Positions 10,665-22,892 of a stretch of 64,000 bases of DNA are shown here, piece after piece. The DNA comes from Tetragonia tetragonoides (taxonomy: Eukaryota > Streptophyta > Magnoliopsida > Caryophyllales > Aizoaceae). Positions within the stretch are counted from its first letter, which is position 1; each line of letters starts with the position of its first letter. The notes below the pieces were generated by a model. That model ran no database searches, had not been told where the DNA came from, and worked only from the letters and a program-made list of their open reading frames with translations. The stretch is taken from assembly GCA_038025085.1 (NCBI GenBank), contig CM076154.1, forward strand, positions 34,204,501-34,268,500, written 5' to 3'. A program made the position numbers and the translations under genes.

Positions 10665-12516
10665 ACGATCATGGAAATTAAATGTGCAGGTAATCTCGAG
10701 ATTAAGAGGTTGAGGACTTCCCTTGGGGTGAAGCAAGAGAAGGAAGTTGAAAGAGAAGGAAAGAAAAGAAGGGATGAAAAGGGCAAGGGGGATCAAAAGG
10801 TGGTTATTATGAGTGCTTAATTTGTTGAGGGAAAAAAGAGACTGAAAAGTTTGTTAATTATATGTTGGAACTTTGGAAGGGGATAAGTGTTGAAATTTTA
10901 TTGCAGATTAAAAGAAGATCCATGCATATTCTGTTGAAAGTTGAAACCCCCAAAGTTAGTTGCACCCTTTGAGAAATTGGATGGTGTGACTTTTAGTAAT
11001 TTTTAGTCTTTTTTTTTAAATTTTTTTTATTGTTTTGTAGAGGTTGATTGGGGGTTGGGTGAGTGGTGGGGTGGGGTGGGGTGGGGGCAAAAGCAATTAT
11101 TCTACCTTTTCATGTTCATTATTAATTAATGTTACTATATAACACAAATGCTTCATTAAACTTTTAGCTATTGTGGGTGGTCTTTTAAGATTAGAAAGTG
11201 TACCTCTAAGTGGGACTAAAAAGGCTCTACTAATTACCTTGTTCTAGCTAGTTAGCGTGCCATGCTTACTAAACTAAGTTTAAAGCTTTGCTTTTTTATC
11301 CCTTGTTGTGGCATTCATTTGCATGCAGATAATGCCATCAAAGTTTTAGGAATTTGTTGTGCTAGGCGGAGTTGGGTGGAACCAAAAAGAGTGAAAATAG
11401 ACTCTTCAATGATTGCCTAGATCACATTATTGACTAATTTTGTTTTTAAATTAATTGAGGAAATTATGTAATTTGAGATAAATATTATATTTTTTATCAA
11501 TTAAAATTAAAACAACATTCCGACATTTATAGCGAAGTCCGGAAATCAAATCGATAAGTAATTTACATATACTTAATATCTCCTTCTTACTAACACTAAT
11601 ATACATAAAAGAATCAAGCTCACCAAATTAAGAACAAATTGGTTTTCTGGAAAACTAAATTTCTTACTAAGATAATTGGTAGGATTGTCTTACTTACTAC
11701 CACCATGATCGTCATCCCTAATTATTTCATGCAGTTACTACAATATGAGCATGGGTTGAGATTTGTTTGCTGATGATAGGAAATGAGTTATTGGGAAAGG
11801 AAACTTGATCCCTTAATCATATACTCCCTCCGTTTCAGATAAATGTATACAATTATTTTTTGAAAGTCAAAGTTTTGATTCCTTAATCATATACGGGGTA
11901 TATCCATGGTTTCATTTCTGAGTCCTCTTGTACAAGCTATAAATGATTTCCATAAAGTAGCTTTGTACATGATGGTAGATATAGTCTTGTTGAAGTCAAT
12001 TTGAAATAATTTAGGTGTCTAACGATTTCATGTAGAAGATGCATGAGGGCTTTGATTTGATTTGGGAAGGGATGGGATGGCTTACCAAAAAATAAAACTC
12101 TTCTTTTGGTTGGACTTCAAAGATTGGGTCTACCATAAAACTACTTTTTTCCCAAAGGAAAAGTGTGGATAATGCTTTTTGTAAAATCTTTGCTGGCAGT
12201 ACTGAGAATATAAATCCATTTTTCTTAGGAATTGCCCTAAGCTTGTTGAGATTTAGAGAAAATTTGACCCCTCGATACTTTTTTTGATTCTGAATTCAAG
12301 GTTCAGCTATACTCTCTCTAACCTAAAAAATCAAAACATGCACACTGAAAACGCTTATTCTCCTTCAAGATTATCTTAATTCTTAACATAGCATGGGATA
12401 TTTGGAACACACATCCTCAGAAAGAGCATTCTAAATCTTGCTTGGGAACTCTTTTTCTTTAAGTGATCTCATGTCACTAACTTAATCTTCGTATGCAGGG
12501 AGTTGATACGTACTAA
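10665..12516. other. 3' flank of the IDD gene and intergenic DNA
   Basis: The first few hundred bases after the IDD stop presumably hold the 3' UTR. A guanine-run block lies at 11066-11089. At 11811-11900 a partial Stowaway-type end (CTCCCTCCGTTTC) lies between two copies of CCTTAATCATATA, probably the remnant of a MITE. No gene is seen. Confidence 0.5.
11066..11089 (+). promoter_or_regulatory. Candidate G-quadruplex downstream of the IDD gene
   Basis: Four runs of four or more G are separated by single T residues, preceded by GGTTGGGTGAGTGG. The spacing meets the usual G4 pattern with one-base loops. It is on the sense strand about 400 bp after the IDD stop, so it could lie in the 3' UTR or at the termination region. 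No function is shown by the sequence. Confidence 0.55.
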
Positions 12517-12534
12517 GATGGAAGCAAGAATACC

Positions 12535-12612
12535 CTTGGTCGACGGGGAAATAGTCACTGTGGTGGTCGACGGTGGATACTCTTGGTCGTGAACCAAGGA
12601 AAAAAAAAAAAA
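12535..12612 (+). mobile_element. 5'-truncated SINE, family A
   Basis: This 78-bp insertion contains the family-A 3' body (GAAATAGTCAC, GTGGTCGACGGTGGA, GGTCGTGAACC) and a poly-A tail at about 12599-12612. The target duplication GAYGGAAGCAAGAATACC occurs at 12517-12534 and 12613-12630, with one mismatch over 18 bp. Only the tail of the SINE was copied. Confidence 0.85.
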
Positions 12613-12812
12613 GACGGAAGCAAGAATACCACGAAAATGTTTGTGAGGAGGACCAACTAGATTGCTAATTGCAAATCTGCATAGGAATGACACCATGTAT
12701 TATGTCACCCGACCTGGTTTTTGAAATGATTTGATTACGAATGATATTATGTGGTGTACTGTGTAATATTTTGAGTAATGCTCAAGACACTTCATTTATG
12801 ATTTAACACTTA

Positions 12813-13074
12813 GCTTATGTTCGATCTTTAGAGCTTACCTCGTCGATTTAGTTTACTTTAGAAGTGGTCACGTGTCAGTTTATATTAGTGATGTTCAGTT
12901 CATTTCAGTGATGTGCAATTTACTTCAGTGGTGTTCAACTCAAAACATACATATTGTCTCACATAGAAAGTGGGGTTCAGTTCAGTTATCAGTGGTTTCC
13001 AATTTTGTTTAATGATGTTCATTTACGTTCAGTGATATTGAATTCAGTTAAGTTCAGTCCCAAAGAATACACTC
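12813..13074. mobile_element. Tourist-like MITE of the GAACT-rich family
   Basis: It is flanked by TTA at 12810-12812 and 13075-13077. The ends are diverged versions of the family terminus (ATCTTTAGAGCT-like on the left; the right end reads GAGTGTATTCTTTGG on the minus strand). The interior is rich in CAGTGATGTTCAGTT, the reverse complement of the motif in the other copies, so this copy is inverted relative to the one at 6348. Confidence 0.65.
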
Positions 13075-13077
13075 TTA

Positions 13078-13866
13078 ATCTAATTTAAAGTATATTTTCT
13101 ACAATATCTTAATCATAAATTTGCAAGGTAATACGGGCTAATATCATTATGGAGAAGTGATAGCAATACTACCGACATGATAAACACGAAAGAAAAATGG
13201 AAAGGAAAAGTGAGTTACAATAAAAACAGCAAGAGACCATTACCTTGCAAAGTTATGGTCTTACTTCACCTTTTTTGCTTCAATAATTGATTGGAAGTGT
13301 TCCATTATGTGTTGTTCAAGTAGTAGTGAAGCAAAGATACCTTTTTCTCAGCCTTTTCTTGGTTCAAAGATCAAATGAAAGTGGGAGTAACAACATAAAA
13401 AAAACATCAACGTCAAATGAGTAGAGAGATAGACGTTCCAAATATGCCACATATTTTGCAAAGTTTTTGGTAATATTTGTCAGATAACATATCTATGTAA
13501 AAAGAAAATAACTGTCACGGTGTTTGTTGTGTCTTATTGCATCTGAATTCAAACATCCAATGGATCCCAAAGAGGACAGTGCAAGTGTGCAACTCATTCT
13601 TTGGCATGTTTTTGTTGTAAATTGACCTCATCATACATGTTGTCAAATAGTTCAGTAGTACAATCAAAAAGTTTGATTTATTTCGTAAAAAATGCATGCT
13701 ATATAATATATATTACCTCTTCCCAAAAATAAATTTCTATAGTATTAGCTCTTAACATCTGCCTAGCTATACTTCAATTTTTTGTTTGCTTGCATAAACT
13801 CCAAGAAAACACTGTTATGTAGAGTAGTACGATTTTTTCCATTAACTTTTAGTGTGAAATTTCATT
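13078..13866. other. Intergenic DNA, nothing recognised
   Basis: No open frame with family features and no clear terminal repeats were seen. The composition is AT-rich. Confidence 0.5.
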
Positions 13867-13887
13867 TTAGTAGTATGAGATTAATTA

Positions 13888-15923
13888 ATTTTAATTTTTT
13901 GGTTTAAACACGCGTTCATCTGAGCCCTTTGGACCAAGGCTAATTTTGTTCGCATCGGGTCGGCCCACGAAGGGGTAAAGTGCTCCACCAAATAGTTTCT
14001 CCATTTCCAAGATTCGAACCCTCGACCTAACTTAAGGGATGAGAGTGCCGCACCACTCACACCTAGGCCTGGCAAACAGCCCCGACTGACCTGATTACTA
14101 AACAGGTCGAAAAACCTGACCTGAACCTGATCTGTTTACTAAATAGGTTCAAAAATCAGACCTGAACCTGATCTGTAACAGATCAGGTCAACCTGATATG
14201 ACCTGTACAACCTGAATTTTTTTACGTTTTGACAATTTCATTTATGTTGAGTACTAATTCTGTTTGTAATCAAATTAGGACTCTGAAACAACTCTAACTA
14301 ACAACATTAAGCCACATTAAGTGTCACCCTAAAGTCATAGTTCATAAACACCATTAACAAGCACACAAGGGTTACAAGGTACAGACAACAAGTTGACAAC
14401 AGCAAATACTAGCTGCAACAACAGCATTTACAAAGATTAAATGAGATGCAACAAATATTAAATGTTACAATTACAATCACTTCAATTGGATTCAAAATTC
14501 AACAAACTAAACTAAAAAACAACGAAATATGGCTGATTCTTTTGGGCGAATTCAGATTGTTGTGAGTTTGAACTTTGAACTCTCTTAATCCGCCACCTTT
14601 AATTTCATAAACAATATGTCGAGGAGATTTACCTGAAAAATAAGAGATAAAAACAGGAAAAAAAATTAAATAAAACGAAAATGAACAAATTAAAGAATCA
14701 GGAAAAAGGAATTACAAAAAAACGAAGAAGGAACATAGAAAAGTTACGAAAAGATAAAAGCAAAAACATAATCAATACCAATAAATAAATAATGAATGAA
14801 AGAGATACACACCACGGAAGATTCTTCACCATTGGTTATTTACAGAGTTGAGAGACGAACAGAGATGAGCTTTGAAGAAAATATGAGGCACTGAACTGAG
14901 AAGAAGATAGAGATGCTAAAATCGAACAAACTCAAGAACTAATCAACAAAACATGCTGATTCTTGTGGCTGAATTCGCGGGCTTGATGTCTCTTAATCTG
15001 CCACCTTCAATTTCATAAATAATATGTTAAAATAAGATTAAAAAAATCATAACCCTAAAAATCTGAACTCGAATTTCAGAAACCCTAAGTTAACATGAAT
15101 CAGAAAATCTAAACCCCAAATATGAAATCAGAAACACCAACTGATAACAAGTAGCAACTAAACTATTTGAAATCAGACATGCAAACCTAACTAATAAAAC
15201 TAACAAAATGAAATCCGAAATGAGAAATATTAACTTAATTTAAGAAGAGAGTCGTTGAGATTGAACTAAAAAAAGAGAGATAAAATCAGCAAAGAGAAAG
15301 ACTTAAATAAAACGAAGAATGAACAAAGAATCACGAAAAAAACGAATTAAACTAAACGAAGAATGAACTTAGATACATTAAGGAAAGATAAAATGAAAAA
15401 CATTATCAAACACAGATAAACAAAGGGTGAAAGAGATACATACCTTGAAGAATAGGTGAACAGAGATAAGAGGAGCTTTGTTGATGGAGCAAAAAGAACA
15501 GAGATGAGAGGAGGAGATGAACTGGAGAGAGTGAACTGGAGAGAGAAAGGAGATGAAGTGAGGAGGCGGTGGAATTAGTGATAGGGTTAAGAATTTTAGT
15601 CTATGCTTCCTTGATAAGGACGGTGGGCTTGGGGCCTTTGGGCCCTTTTTGGAGCTTTGGGTCATTTCATTTTTCATTTTTTGTTCCATTATTTTTTGTA
15701 TTTTTTTTTTATTTTTTTTTTAATAATCAGGTTGAGCAGGTCATTTTCAGGTTGAAAAGTTCAACCTTAACCTAACCCATTTAAGGTTTCGGGTCAATCA
15801 GGTCGACCCATTTAAAGTTTCGGGTCGAAAATCCCAACCCTAACCCAGTTTTTTCGGGTTAGGTTCAGGTCGGGTTATCGGGTCGGGTCAGCTTTTGCCA
15901 GGCCTACTCACACCAACCACTTA
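13888..15923 (-). mobile_element. tRNA-derived SINE interrupted by a hAT element
   Basis: On the minus strand the SINE begins within GGTTGGTGTGAGTGGTG (A-box region), continues after the hAT insertion to a B-box-like GGTTCGAATCTTGG, and ends in a T-rich tract on the plus strand. Imperfect 21-bp target copies (18 of 21 identical, core GAGATTAATTA) flank it at 13867-13887 and 15924-15944. SINE sequence occupies 13888-14063 and 15915-15923. The rest is the nested hAT element. Confidence 0.72.
14064..15906. mobile_element. Non-autonomous hAT element
   Basis: This 1843-bp element has the terminal inverted repeat TAGGCCTGGCAAA at both ends, continuing imperfectly into GACC/CGACC-rich subterminal DNA. 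A perfect 8-bp target duplication, CTCACACC, lies at 14056-14063 and 15907-15914. Eight-base duplications and CTGGCAAA-type ends are typical of hAT transposons. No transposase frame is present. The interior is AT-rich with a diverged direct duplication (14527-14880 versus 14950-15490). Confidence 0.88.
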
Positions 15924-15947
15924 TTAGTCATACGAGATTAATTATTA

Positions 15948-16335
15948 CTCCCTCCGGTCCACGGAAATTTTGACGTTTGGAGAATATGACTAATATTAAG
16001 GAAAACCCATTTTAGCACAAAAATTCCAAATTTACCCTTAAAAGAGCACATGAGATATTAAGAGAGAGAAAATAATATTTTTGTAGATATTTATTGCTTT
16101 CCTTGCTTTTGTATTGCTTTCCTTGCTTTTGTATTACTTTCCTTGTTTTTGTAGCTAGTGGCGTGAGAAATCTTTTTTTTTTTTTATTTTTTATTTTCTT
16201 GCACATTGGGGTGAGAATGTGGGAGGGGTAAAATAGTAAAGGGTGCTCAAATACATTACCATATAAGGAAACGTAAATATTTCCATGGTCCAAACATAAG
16301 TGAAAAGCGTAAAGATTTCTGGAGACCGGAGGGAG
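15948..16335. mobile_element. Stowaway-like MITE (Tc1/mariner type)
   Basis: The left end is CTCCCTCCGGTC and the right end GACCGGAGGGAG, perfect inverted repeats flanked by TA at 15946-15947 and 16336-16337. CTCCCTC ends with a TA duplication are the signature of Stowaway elements. The 388 bp contain no supported coding region. Confidence 0.85.
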
Positions 16336-16620
16336 TATAACCCAAAACAAACGCGGTCTATTAATATATAGGACGAATAATGACAACAATTTTCATCCTT
16401 GATGAGGGACATGGATAACTCTTTTTTTGGTCGGCATGTTGGACAAATTTTTTCGTACAAATTACAATGCTCGACCTATATCCAACTCGAACCCTTAAAA
16501 TGATCAGCTCTAATGTGTAATGAACAAGTCAAGTATATCCCTAATTGTAATCCATACTGATTGACTAGTTGTTTTTTTTTTTTTTTTTTTTTTGGTGCGA
16601 AGGAGGGCAAGGCCCTTAGA

Positions 16621-19600
16621 TTAATTCAACCTCAAGATAGAGCATGGTCTAGCCACACCCATTACATCACCAAATAAAATAGAGTGCATACCCACAGACG
16701 AGATGTCAAAAATACTAAAAACATCTAAGCTATCAAAGCTAAAATTAGCGAGCCAGTCCGCTGCGGAGTTAGCTTCTCGGTAGACATGACGAACGCGAAC
16801 TTCCCATGAGACATCCACTAGCAAGGCACGACATTGTAGTAGGAGGAAATAGTGGGGGTTCCAAGGCTTGGGGTCTTCACGCAACGCAAGCAAGACGACC
16901 TCCGAGTCGACTTCAAGGACAAGGTTGCTAATACCAAGGTCTTTAGCACTCACCAAGCCCTTCAACGCAACAAGTATTTCAGCTTTTACAGAAGAGCAAA
17001 CTCCACATTTAAGAGCGAAGGCCTGCACAAAAGCTCCCAAGGAAGAGCGAATGATTCCCCCAGCCCCTGCAGTACCTGGATTTCCCCTAGCCGCTCCATC
17101 CGTGTTGAGCTTATGCCACCCAACGGGGGGAGACTCCCAGCTAACATGTCCTTCTTCACGCTTGCGTTTACCTCCTTTGAGTGAGGTAGTCTTCACGTGA
17201 ACAATATTAACATAGTCTCGAAGTTGATCAGTAAGGAAAGCCACTCGATCATGGGGAATGTCTTGAGGATGCCCAAATGCCCTTGCGTTCCTCCAACGCC
17301 AAACCCACCAACACGCAAAAGCAAAGGTAGACAGCCAAGACTCGCAGGGTCCAACTAAGTTCATATTCATCCAAGAGTCATAATTTGAATTGAAAAACTT
17401 ACCAAACTGGAATGGAGGATCAAGCATCACCCATATTTCTTTTGCTCGGGGACAGTCTCGAAGGACGTGGAGGCACGTTTCTTCAGCTTCCCCGCACTCC
17501 GTGCACGCTGGGGATGTGGCTAGGTTGCGTCTCGTTCTATTTGCATTGCACAAGAAGCTATTGTGTAGTGCGAGCCAAAGGAAGGCTCTACATTTTTGAG
17601 GGGCACTAACGCGCCAAGCATTCCTCCATTTTGCTTCAGTCATCTCGTTTCCAGAGTCACGAATGATGTCAAAGGCGGAGCCAACAGTGAACTGGCCCGA
17701 GCTAGAACCCCTCCAGTAGAATTGATCAGGGCCAAGCGAGTGGTTGACTGAGTGAGAGGCTATTCTCCCCAGTGAGTCGGGTGGAAGGAGATGAGCAAAC
17801 CTATACCACTCCCAGCCATCAGGTCCCCAGAGCTTCGCAACAGTACAAGCAAGAAACTCCGCGTGAATTGGGCCCGTTGCCTTCTCAATAAGTGGGCAGT
17901 CCTCGGCCCAGTTGTGGTGCCAAAACATGGTGCGAGAGCCATCACCAATGGAGAATTTCGTACCCTTAGAGAGGGTGGCAGCGCCATGGACGATACCTCT
18001 CCACGTATGAGATCCATCTCTACGAGGTTGGAGCATATTGAGATCATTTCGACCTCCACAGTATTTGTAACGTAACACACGCGACCAGAGGCTGTTGGGC
18101 TCATTTATTACCCGCCATCCGAGCTTGCAAAGGAACGCAGTGTTAGCATCTCTCATGGGTCTCAGTCCCAACCCGCCATGACTCTTCGGCCTTGCCACCA
18201 TATCCCAAATCACAAGATGAACCCGCCTTTGCTCATTAGAACTGCCCCACACAAAGCCTCGACACTTTCGATCAACTTCGTCACAAGTAGCACGTGGGAG
18301 GAGAGATGTTTGCATAGCGTAGTAAGGGAGGCACGAGAGGACTGACTGGGTAAGAGTAATACGCCCTGCTAGAGAGAGGTACTTGGCTTGCCACCCCGAG
18401 AGTCGACTATTAACCTTGTCCACAATAAATTGGTAGGTGCTCTTGTTAATTCTACCCGAAATTGTGGGCATGCCCAGGTACTTTCCAAGGTCCGTAGTGA
18501 CGGGCATGTTGAGAGTAGTCGAGATCTCGGTTTCCAAGCTCGCATCGACCGCACTTGAGAACAGAATACTAGACTTGGCGTGGCTCACCTTTTGGCCCGA
18601 GGCCAAGTAGAACATATCAAGGCACTCCTTGATTACTGACGCCTGTTGGAGTGTTGCTTCGCCAAAGTGGACTAGGTTGTCAGCTAAAAATAAGTGGGTG
18701 AGAGCTGGACCATGATCACTAGTTTTAACTGGCGCCCAGGACCCCGCATTCGTAGCACTATTGATAAGGTGTGACAATCGTTCCATGCAAAGAACAAATA
18801 TATATAGAGATAGTGGGTCGCCTTGACGGATACCCCGAGAAGGGGAGAACGCCTCCGTGGAGGAGCCATTCCACGAGACTTTCATCGAGCAAGAAGAGAT
18901 GCAACCCATAATAACTTCCACCATGGTTTGAGGTAGGCAAAGTTCCATGAGAGTCTCACGCACAAAGGGCCAACGGATGCGATCGTAGGCTTTCTCAAGG
19001 TCAATTTTGAGGACCATGATGGGCCTAGAGAGTCCTTTGGTACGGAGGGTATGCAACACCTCTTGGACAATTACAATGTTATCCGAGATTTGACGCCCAG
19101 GAACAAAGCTAGCCTGGCAAGGGGATATTACCTTAGGGAGGATCCTCTTAAGTCTGTTGACAATCGTCTTGGTAATGATTTTGAAGGCCACATTGCAAAG
19201 ACTAATGGGCCGAAGCTGCTTCACCTCTTGTGGGTTATCCACCTTGGGGATAAGGATCAAAAGCGTGTCATTTAGTTTATCTGGGAGTGAGGCGCCATTT
19301 AGGATCTCTTTAGCAAGCTTGCACACGCTAGGGCCCACAGTGGCCCAATTATTTTGGAAGAAAATTGCTTGGTACCCATCTGGGCCAGGCGCCTTATATG
19401 GTCCCATAAAATCCAGTGCATGCTTCACTTCAGCATCTGAGTAGCTCTGGGTCAGGCTCTGGTAATCTCGAGTATCAATAGCAGGGAATGCATTACGAGG
19501 AAGTAGACCTCGATGGAAAGGAGATCCATCATTAGCGTACAGGTTCTCAAAAAACTCCACCACCATGTTCTTAAGGGCAGTCGCCTCCCAAACCCACTGC

Positions 19601-21534
19601 CCATCCTCATTTTGCAAGCCCTCGATGCGGTTAGCCTTACGACGAACTAGGGTGCTTGCGTGATAGTACTTTGTATTCCTGTCTCCATCAAAGAGATAGT
19701 TCGCCCTAGATTGTTGCATCCAAAAAATATCTATCTGCTCCAAGATGGTGTCCAAGTCAAAGCGAAGTTTTCTTTCGAGACCGATCAGGTAGGCATTAGA
19801 GTGGGAGGCTAGATGCTCTTGTACGCCCTCAAGTCAGGCCCAGGTGCGTCGCTTGTTGCGGAATAGGTTCCCGAAGACCTCTTTATTCCAATCTCTGAGA
19901 TCATGTGCTAGCTTGTTGAGAGCTTCAGGTAAGGTAAGAGTTTGACGCCAATGCGTCAAGAGGAAGTCTTCAAAATCCGCATGCATTAGCCATGCGGCTT
20001 GGAAGCGAAAAGGGCGCCCCTCTCTTGAGATAGGTGCGAAGCCATAAGGATTAATGAGCAAGGGGGTATGGTCCGAGTGATTAGACACAAGGTGTCTCAG
20101 GGAAGCTTCGGGGTATTGCTCTCGCCAAGGTAGATTGCAAAGTGCTCTATCAAGTCTCGCACTTGTGCGAGTTGCAGGGGAATTCCCGCTATTCCACGTG
20201 AAGCGTGGGCCAGTGAAGTTCAAATCAAGCAGTCCCAACTCATCAACCCAATTATTAAAATTCTGGCATCTACGAAGGAGTCCACTAGAGTTGCCAGTAC
20301 GTTCCCCCAAAGAGCGGGTCTCGTTAAAATCCCCCGCTAATAACCAAGGTCGGTTATTTAGAGTGGCAAATTCACGAAGGAGGGACCATAATGACTCTCT
20401 CAAAGCGGGGTTAGGGCTAGCATAAATAGCAGAGAAAACCCATGGGAGCTCACCTCGACGCGTGACCTCCACAGTGATGTGTTGGGCATGGAGGGATATT
20501 GGGGTGACAAGAACTTCAGAGGTTTTCCAAAATAGCCAAATACCCCCGCGGAAGCCCTCCGCTTCCACTCGGAGGCGTCCATCATAGTCAATTTGGTTGC
20601 AAACCCGATCGACTTGGTCGCCACTAATCCAAGTCTCCACTAGAGCCATGACTTTGGGTTGATAAAGACGAACGAGTTCACGAAGAGTATTGAGGAACTC
20701 TCTACTTCCAGCACCACGCACATTCCAAACCATGATGCTTAGGGGGTTAAAAGGGATAGATGAATTTGGTTGGTTGTGTAAATTCATGGAATCAACTATA
20801 AGTGAGTAGTTGGCATCAGAAAAAGCACTATTGAGGCGATGACATGCCGCCTCCATCTCCATTGGCATCGAGACGTTGCACATCAAGTCCCTCGGAGGAC
20901 TCCCAGCTGGGACTGGTTTGAATTCCACAATCATCTTGTGGGCTAGCATGGGTAAAGTTCCTATCGCAGGACTTCGGCTTGGGGTGGTCACCACTAGTGT
21001 CCATTGGTGAGTGATAAGGCGGGTCAGAGGGGTGAATCCCATTACTGAGAGTGGCCGAGCATGAGACTCCATCCGGGGGGGCAGTGGGTGTTTATTGGAT
21101 GGTGGTGGTGCTGGTTGAGAACGGAGGTTATTAGTAAAAGGAGGGAGGTTTTCTTTGAGTAGAAGAGTCGAGAATGAGTTGGCTTGGAGGTTCGCTTTTG
21201 TGGCTATGGAGGTTGGCGTAGAGATGGCTTGGTTATTTAACGTGCTTGTAGCTTGGAGTGGCGGACGAGAGGGTGTAGGGTTAGGGCTTGTGTTGGCGTT
21301 TGTGGCAGGTTGCGTGTTTTGATTGGGAGTGATTTCCTCAATGATGGGTTCAAAAGAGAACGAGAAATTAGGAGCAAAATCCTTATTATTGGAAGTTGGG
21401 ATTCCTGAATAAGAGGAAGAAGGGAGATCCCTTCCTTCAGTTGCAAGGGGTTGAGCATTGAATGTGATTGGGTTGGGATTAGTTTCCTTATTCATAGCAA
21501 CTTCCATATTGCTCTCCGTGATATTAGCTGGCAC
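16621..21534 (-). pseudogene. LINE ORF2: endonuclease, reverse transcriptase, RNase H (inactivated)
   Basis: One frame is interrupted by an in-frame TGA at 19834-19836, giving 566- and about 1070-codon parts. The first part ends with an APE-type endonuclease: MVWNVRGAG, ALVETW, GDFNE, LDRALCN, SDHTPLL. The second has RT motifs PGPDGYQ, LRPISLCNVAFKI, QASFVPGRQISDN, LKIDLEKAYDR and GIRQGDPLS. It also has a cysteine/histidine zf-RVT segment, an RNase H domain (NTDGAARGNPG, KAEILVALKGL, EVDSEVV) and a final REANSAADWLA. The RT active site reads FLADN where FADD is expected, so the second catalytic Asp is Asn (codon at 18676-18678). The roughly 270 aa before the endonuclease are Pro/Ser/Asn-rich and may be the ORF1 tail. 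The product would have copied LINE RNA into DNA at a nicked target. Confidence 0.92.
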
Positions 21535-21723
21535 TTAATCAGTTAGAATTTGAAAACGTGACCCTGAATTAATGCCTTGTGCGGCGCAATTGTTTCCTAT
21601 TCTTGCTTGATTTCCTGCCCTACGTGAGCTAGGATTACGCCTGGAAATAGTGGGCCTGCTTGAGCTAGGATCACGGGCCTGAGCACGGGTTTCATTCTGG
21701 TCCGTCGGGTCTGAGGTCGGGTT

Positions 21724-22892
21724 TTACGGGTTTGGTGTCGACCCGCTCTCGTTTCCCTGCTGTTGGTTTGGTTTTGGTGTCCTACGTCGAGGAGGTTTCT
21801 TCGCTAGCATCCATTCCCCATAGGTTTCTTCGTATTGTGGCTTGGAGGTTGGATAAGCTTTTGTGGGATCCCTTGGGCCAGTTACTGGGGCTTGGTTTAA
21901 GTCAATGGGAGCTTCCTGTTGTTTAGCTGGGCAATGATCACCATTGTGCCCTATCTTGCCACACTCAAAGCATATGAGTTTCAAGCCCTCGTATTGAATC
22001 GACCACACTTTCCCTCGGAGTTTGAATTTTGAGAGTAAGGGTTTGGAGAGATCTATCTCAACACTCTAACAAGTGAATTTGCCTCGTTCAAAAGTAGCTG
22101 TGTGATGATCCACACTCATGACCCGCCCTACTTTTTCCCCAATGTGCTTGAGGAAATCTCCATTAAAATATTCAACCCCAAGGCTCGGTATACGGATCCA
22201 CGCTGTGAGGTATCGGATCGGAGCTTCATCAGGGATAAAATCTAGGACCCATCGTCTCATGGTGAGGTAGTTGTTGTTTATCAGCCAAGGTCCTTGGTCC
22301 AGACATGATGGTAGTCCTCCATGTTTGAGAAGCGAACTACGTAGTAGTCGCTCCCCACATCAGTTAGCGTCATACGCCCTTTGAGGTTCCATTTTTGGGG
22401 AAGCTTGTTTCGTAGTTGAATAAACCCAACGCCTTTATCAAACATTTTAATGATGATTGCTTTACGCCAAGGGTCCCTAAGTTTCTTTTTCCCCGCACGA
22501 GTGAGGAGAATCGTAGGGCACATCGGGTCTTCCTCCATGTCAAGAGGGAGTTCATCATCATCGGAGTCTTCTTCTTCGTCAAGGTTCGGGTTTGAAAAAG
22601 AGTCAGTTTGCTCAAAGACTATGTGTTTAATGCTTTGGTCACGATAAGAGATTTGTGGGGTAGTGCCAGAGGTCAGCGGGGGGGAGGCTGTTAGTTGCAC
22701 AGCCGGGGGAGGGCCCACAGGGGTGGGCAGGATAGGTAGAAGGCCTGATTGCAATGCAGAGGTTGCAGCCCCGGTGGCGGGAGTTGGTTCCGTGTTCCCC
22801 CTCCCATGGAGGTCCAAACGGCGAAACTTCAGTTTACCTCGTGGCTGGGGTTCGCCCTCCCTTGGAGAGCAGTTTCTCTCTCTAGGATTCAT
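21724..22892 (-). pseudogene. LINE ORF1: gag-like RNA-binding protein with CCHC knuckle (broken)
   Basis: It starts at ATG 22890-22892 and runs 203 codons. A one-base frame change near 22281-22310 then separates DYHHVW from the continuation GPWLINNNYLTMRRW. A TAG at 22066-22068 and a TAA at 21724-21726 interrupt it further. The visible order is a Pro-rich and acidic N-terminus, a DUF4283-like core (LINNNYLTMRRWVLDF, WIRIPSLGVEYF), then the zinc knuckle CFECGKIGHNGDHC. Such proteins coat LINE RNA. Apart from the frameshift, these pieces lie in the same frame as ORF2. Confidence 0.85.

Noticed and set aside
15378..15689. 103-codon open frame inside the hAT element
   Set aside because: A purine-rich strand gives a long reverse frame of low complexity. 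There is no transposase signature.
16852..17200. Plus-strand open frames of about 110 codons opposite the LINE
   Set aside because: These are shadows of the LINE ORF2 on the other strand, with no independent motifs.
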